NCBI RefSeq assembly: GCF_030551755.1
Contig: NZ_JAUPEC010000015.1
Coordinates: 1 to 64,000 of the forward strand
Direction: 5' to 3'
Length of the DNA stretch: 64,000 nt
DNA from: Pseudocolwellia sp. AS88
Lineage (GTDB): Bacteria; Pseudomonadota; Gammaproteobacteria; Enterobacterales; Alteromonadaceae
Shown here: positions 60,172 through 64,000 of the stretch, piece by piece
Numbering within the stretch: position 1 is the first letter of the stretch
How the letters are laid out: the number at the start of each line of letters is the position of its first letter
Notes under the pieces: model-generated
What the model saw: only the letters and a program-made list of their open reading frames with translations
What the model was told of the DNA's origin: nothing
Database searches by the model: none
Position numbers and translations under genes: made by a program

Positions 60172-62400
60172 TTGAAGCTGTATTTAAGGTTAATAAATTT
60201 GAATTTTTTAAAAACTTGTTATGTTGTATTTTTATTGGTGTCTATTCAAGCAAGTGCTGTTGAAGAGTATAGCTTTGAAAAAAGTAATCCAATATCCAAT
60301 CAAACATGTGTTTCATGCCATCAACAGTCACAAAAAGAGTGGCAGAAATCAGATCATGCCAAGGCAATGGCAATTCCAACTAAACAAACAGTTTTAGCCG
60401 ATTTTAATAATGTTAATGTTAAACATTATGGACAAAGAGCTTACTTTTTTATAAAAGATAATACCTATCAAGTCACTATTTCTTATGACGATAAAAGTGA
60501 CACTTACCCGATAAAATATACCTTTGGACATTACCCACTTCAACAATATTTAGTAGAAGTTGAAAAAGGAAAGTTACAAGTTTTACCTTTTGCTTGGGAT
60601 AGTCGAGACAAAAAGCAGGGGGGCCAACGCTGGTATCATAATTATAGTCATGAAGAAATTCGCCCTGAAGATCGACTCCACTGGCGCCAACCATTACAAA
60701 ACTGGAATGGCATGTGTGCAGACTGCCACTCTGATAGACTAGTGAGAAATTATGACGTAGACAATAATAGTTTTGCCAGCGAGTTCGACAACATCAATGT
60801 AGGTTGTTTATCTTGTCATGGAGATATGACAAATCACAATACAACAAAATTTCAATCTCAATCATCTTCACGTAATGTAAGTGCAGATGTAATTTCTGCT
60901 AAACACCCTACAGGACAGTGGTTACGTAATATTACCGATAAAACCGCTCATTGGCAGGGTGAAAAACGTGATAACAGTTTTATGGATAACTGTTTTGCAT
61001 GTCATTCTTTACGTTCACCATTAACTGATAGTTTTAAAGCGAATACCGCATTTTTAGATCAATTTATTCCACAACTACCTTCTGCACCTAATTATCATAC
61101 TGATGGGCAAATTAAAGAAGAAGTGTACGTTTATGGTTCATTCCTACAAAGTAAAATGTTTACAGCAGGAGTGAACTGTTTAGATTGCCATGATAAACAT
61201 ACAATGAAGGTGAAGGTTGAAGGAAATGGCCTGTGCTTACAATGTCATTCAAACGATGAATACAATGTTAAAAAGCACCATCAACACGAAAGTAACTCAA
61301 CAGGTGCTCAATGTGTTAACTGTCATATGCCTGAAACTACTTTTATGGGTGTAGATGATAGACGCGATCATAGTTTTAAAATCCCACAACCACATTTGTC
61401 GGATGAATTTAATACACCAAACGCATGTATAAAATGCCATGAAGATAAATCAAATAAGTGGGCAAGTGATACTCTGTTAAATTGGAAGGGTAAACACAAT
61501 GCTATTTTACCGAGCAAGTTATTATTAATGAGATTGAATAATGGTGAAGCAATAACATTAGCGCAGCACTTTAGTATCATTGCAGATGAACAAATTCCGG
61601 TTATTAATAGGGCCGCAGCTATACAGTTGTTAAATTTCACTACACCGTCAATACCGGCGGAAGATCTTGTACCTTACTTATCACATAAAGAAGCTTTAAT
61701 TAGGTTAAGTGCAGCAAGTGCTATCACTCTTTCTACTCCTGAAGAGAGATTAAAATATTTAATTCCGTTATTAAAAGACAAATATAGATCAATAAGAGTT
61801 TCCACGGCACGTGGCTTAATTGGAATGAATATACCCAATGTAAATAAAACGGCTTTTGATAACGCTTTCAATGAATTAGTGAACGCTAATAACTTAAATA
61901 GCTGGCGCGGTGAAGGAAGGGGTAATCAAGCGCTACTTGCTATGAGTAGTAATAATTTAAAAGCTGCCGAAAAATCTTTAGTAGAAGCTATTAAAATAGA
62001 CCCATATTTTGAAGCTGCATATATTAATTTAGCTGATATTTATCGTACACAACAAAGAACGTTTCAAGTAAATTCTGTACTTGCTAAAGGCATTAAAAAC
62101 TTACCTAAGTCTGCTGCTTTACATTATTCGTATGGTTTGTATTTTGTTCGACAGAAGAATATGGAAAAAGCAATTGGCTTATTTGATGAAGCGATGATGC
62201 TAATGCCAGATAACTCTCAGTATGCTTATACTTATGTATTAGCTTTAGACGGTATGGGGCAAAGCGAAAAAGCACTAAATACATTAAAAGCATTAATTGT
62301 AACGTATCAAGATACCGCTCAATTAAAAGAACTAGGGTTGTACTTGTCACAGAAATTAAGATTAAGATCTGAATACAATTGGTTTATGAAACTTAAATAA
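60172..62400 (+). CDS. Octaheme c-type cytochrome with TPR repeats
   Basis: This 742-residue exported protein has eight CxxCH heme motifs (CVSCH 46-50, CADCH, CLSCH, CFACH, CLDCH, CLQCH, CVNCH and CIKCH), all in the first 430 residues. A HEAT-like stretch (RLSAASAITLSTPEERL) and TPRs (AAYINLADIYRTQQRTFQVN, ALHYSYGLYFVRQKNMEKAI) follow. The start TTG 60172 is chosen because it gives a complete signal peptide; no ATG is available and TTG 60199 is an alternative. It is a periplasmic or outer-membrane-side electron carrier, possibly a multiheme reductase; the partner is unknown. It follows the RND gene by 194 bases. Confidence 0.87.
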   Translation: MKLYLRLINLNFLKTCYVVFLLVSIQASAVEEYSFEKSNPISNQTCVSCHQQSQKEWQKSDHAKAMAIPTKQTVLADFNNVNVKHYGQRAYFFIKDNTYQVTISYDDKSDTYPIKYTFGHYPLQQYLVEVEKGKLQVLPFAWDSRDKKQGGQRWYHNYSHEEIRPEDRLHWRQPLQNWNGMCADCHSDRLVRNYDVDNNSFASEFDNINVGCLSCHGDMTNHNTTKFQSQSSSRNVSADVISAKHPTGQWLRNITDKTAHWQGEKRDNSFMDNCFACHSLRSPLTDSFKANTAFLDQFIPQLPSAPNYHTDGQIKEEVYVYGSFLQSKMFTAGVNCLDCHDKHTMKVKVEGNGLCLQCHSNDEYNVKKHHQHESNSTGAQCVNCHMPETTFMGVDDRRDHSFKIPQPHLSDEFNTPNACIKCHEDKSNKWASDTLLNWKGKHNAILPSKLLLMRLNNGEAITLAQHFSIIADEQIPVINRAAAIQLLNFTTPSIPAEDLVPYLSHKEALIRLSAASAITLSTPEERLKYLIPLLKDKYRSIRVSTARGLIGMNIPNVNKTAFDNAFNELVNANNLNSWRGEGRGNQALLAMSSNNLKAAEKSLVEAIKIDPYFEAAYINLADIYRTQQRTFQVNSVLAKGIKNLPKSAALHYSYGLYFVRQKNMEKAIGLFDEAMMLMPDNSQYAYTYVLALDGMGQSEKALNTLKALIVTYQDTAQLKELGLYLSQKLRLRSEYNWFMKLK

Positions 62401-62663
62401 AAACGTGAGGATGGATGAGGTACTATTTACTATAAGGAATATTAGGTGACCTGAAGGTTTCTTTTTAGACAAACTTTAATAAATCGCCAAACTAAACAAA
62501 TAAAGGGGTGGACGCAACACCCCAACAACAAAATTTAGATGCTCCCTCCAAACAAAGGTTGAGGTTGTTAAAGTTATCTAACAACTATTTTAGAGCCCTA
62601 CATTACTGTGAATGATATTAAAGCGATTGAGCGCTTGCGTATGCAAAAGCTTAGGTCAAGTAA

Positions 62664-62694
62664 GGCACATGTAGTCCAGTTTAGTACATGTGCC
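62664..62694 (-). terminator. Hairpin at the end of the HigA-like gene
   Basis: Perfect 10-bp stem GGCACATGTA (62664-62673) with TACATGTGCC (62685-62694), immediately past the stop at 62697. It has no strong T run on the minus strand, so it is a weak terminator or a protecting hairpin. Confidence 0.55.
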
Positions 62695-62696
62695 AC

Positions 62697-63005
62697 TTAA
62701 GCCATTTTTAAATCGTATAGAGGCTCGCAATCTACGTCCAAATCACTATTAATAAATAAGTCATAGGTTGTCTGTAGGTTCATCCAAAAGACAGCACTAA
62801 TACCTGTTGCTTTTTCTAACTTCATCGCTAAAGGTGCTTTTACACTCACTTTCCCCATAGAAAAATCAATCAGATGAGAACGGTTAATATGCATCTTTTT
62901 AGCTGCCTCAGTGACAGACAATTTATGTGCTAATAAAATACAAGTTTTAAAAATAATGCCAGGGTGCTTAGCTGGCAATTTGATACTTCTTGTAAGTTTA
63001 ATCAT
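62697..63005 (-). CDS. HigA-family antitoxin-like XRE protein, no toxin partner visible
   Basis: This 102-residue protein shows the HigA/VapI pattern: HPGIIFKTCILLAHKLSVTE, AAKKMHINRSHLIDFSMGKV and ATGISAVFWMNLQTTYDLF (compare the FWLNLQ.DYDL ending of HigA). HigA proteins neutralise HigB RNases and repress their operon. No HigB-like frame lies on either side, so this is an orphan antitoxin or the residue of a broken module. It neighbours a UmuC fragment, so the area has been rearranged. Confidence 0.75.
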   Translation of the reverse strand: MIKLTRSIKLPAKHPGIIFKTCILLAHKLSVTEAAKKMHINRSHLIDFSMGKVSVKAPLAMKLEKATGISAVFWMNLQTTYDLFINSDLDVDCEPLYDLKMA

Positions 63006-63084
63006 TCACTCCTAGTCATATTCATTCAAGTGTCTGACTCTAAAATAGTTTGAGAATATATAATAAAGTTTGATAATTTATAAA

Positions 63085-63297
63085 ATGGTGGATAGTCGTT
63101 TTGCCCAGTCCGATATCTTCGCGCCTAAACATGACGCGAAAACAACAGAGTTTTACTACCGTATTAATAATAAGTTTGGCAAAGGTGCTTTACGTCTTGC
63201 GAGTGAGTCACATGATGAGAAATGGGCGATGAGAAGACAGTTCTTATCGAAAAGATATACGACACGATGGTCTGATATTCCCATCATCAAATGTTAA
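63085..63297 (+). pseudogene. UmuC C-terminal fragment (DUF4113 region)
   Basis: Only about 70 residues remain: VDSRFAQSDIFAPKHD, then FGKGALRLASES, WAMRRQFLSKRYTTRWSDIP. This is the C-terminal tail typical of the DNA polymerase V catalytic subunit UmuC. The polymerase domains are absent upstream. It is a 5'-truncated gene and probably marks a recombination endpoint. Confidence 0.8.
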
Positions 63298-63398
63298 AAA
63301 AGAACACATAGATAGAAGTAACTCATTAAAAAAGATGGCTTACATAATCATCGTTCAGTTTTACGAACTAATGAATACTTTACGCTAAAAGGAATATC

Positions 63399-64000
63399 AT
63401 GAAATCAAATATACTAGAATGTATCAAAACAGCATGCCAGTGGACTATAGCTCAGGCATACAAGAAAACGACTCACTATGATAAAGATACGCTAGACCGT
63501 ATTTTCTTAACAGCCCCTAGGATGTATAAGCCTTCAGTTGAAGATAGATTATTACTGAAATGGCAGAATGTATTTACAATTGAAAAGTTCGATTATTTTC
63601 CTATCGATCTGGAAGATGCAATACTTGCCACTGTAGTCCGTGAAGAATCTGAAGTTAGAGGGTTTAATTTTGGACGCATACAAAGCATGACTGATTCAAA
63701 AGGCTTCGGCATAGGTCACACAGCAAAAGTGAATGGTTCATGGTTTAAGAACGCCTGTGATTGGGGAAGAGCTATGTACCCTTTTGATACATTATCAGGA
63801 TTAGATGAAGATGATTTTAAAGCAAATATACACTACACAGAAAATACAGAAGGCTTTCTTTTAAGAAAAGAAATGAATGTTCATCATCTGGCATGGTTAG
63901 ATAGATATGTTGGCCAGCAAAGGGGTGGCTCTCATCATGCGGCCATGTTAATACATCAAATAAATAATCAGAACAGGGAATACACGCGAGATATTACGTT
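63399..64000 (+). CDS. Hypothetical protein, cut by the window edge
   Basis: An open frame starts at ATG 63399 after a GGAAT ribosome site and runs for 200 codons to the end without a stop. It begins MKSNILECIKTACQWTIAQA and contains VVREESEVRGFNFGRIQSM, FGIGHTAKVNGSWFKNACDW and HHLAWLDRYVGQQRGGSHHA. The His-rich GGSHH segment could be catalytic or bind metal. There is no signal peptide. I do not recognise the family. The coding character (residue use, no stops) is convincing. Confidence 0.7.
   Translation, partial: MKSNILECIKTACQWTIAQAYKKTTHYDKDTLDRIFLTAPRMYKPSVEDRLLLKWQNVFTIEKFDYFPIDLEDAILATVVREESEVRGFNFGRIQSMTDSKGFGIGHTAKVNGSWFKNACDWGRAMYPFDTLSGLDEDDFKANIHYTENTEGFLLRKEMNVHHLAWLDRYVGQQRGGSHHAAMLIHQINNQNREYTRDIT

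Overview
The window reads as part of a large plasmid or chromid from a low-GC, psychrophilic-type marine gammaproteobacterium (Alteromonadales, in the style of Colwellia or Thalassotalea). The evidence is the AT-rich base composition, a TonB-dependent carbohydrate receptor without SusD, a PEP-CTERM protein, many secreted sulfatases and fucosidases, and a plasmid-type replication/partition block (parAB, iterons, an RctB-like initiator, HipBA). No rRNA, tRNA, CRISPR array or intact transposase was seen.

Layout. 0.3-3.2 kb: a large secreted dockerin-bearing glycoside-hydrolase-like protein (minus strand). 3.7-4.9 kb: a small lipoprotein and a decayed TonB-like lipoprotein gene. 5.0-12.0 kb: a tight minus-strand operon for the non-phosphorylating L-fucose pathway: two-subunit L-fuconate dehydratase, aldo/keto-reductase L-fucose dehydrogenase, lactonase, SDR, FucP permease, mutarotase and FAH-family hydrolase. 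It would end in pyruvate plus lactate. 13.1-22.3 kb: the replicon core, with parB and parA, an iteron origin with GATC inside each iteron, an RctB-like initiator, an XRE regulator, an orphan C5 cytosine methyltransferase, and a second family of 20-bp palindromes. 22.4-30 kb: a decaying accessory zone holding HipBA, small plasmid genes, and pseudogenes of a zinc-ribbon protein and an adenine methylase. 30.1-53.7 kb: a polysaccharide-utilisation region for a sulfated, probably acetylated, fucan (fucoidan). It carries a TonB-dependent receptor, ThuA protein, dockerin glycosidase, cohesin-like PEP-CTERM protein, three formylglycine sulfatases, two parallel-beta-helix proteins, two GH29 fucosidases, an SGNH esterase and a Sel1 protein. 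54.2-62.4 kb: a complete RND efflux system and an octaheme cytochrome with TPRs. 62.7-64 kb: a HigA-like orphan, a UmuC C-terminal remnant and an unknown gene cut by the window edge.

Working together: secreted sulfatases, esterase and (endo/exo) fucanases depolymerise and strip fucoidan. The TonB receptor imports oligosaccharides, GH29 enzymes release L-fucose, FucP imports it, and the fuc operon oxidises it. The most unusual idea is that the two dockerin-ended enzymes dock onto the adjacent cohesin-like protein, which is itself processed by a PEP-CTERM/exosortase system. That would be a minimal two-part enzyme-display system encoded on a plasmid. It is inferred from sequence pattern and gene adjacency only.
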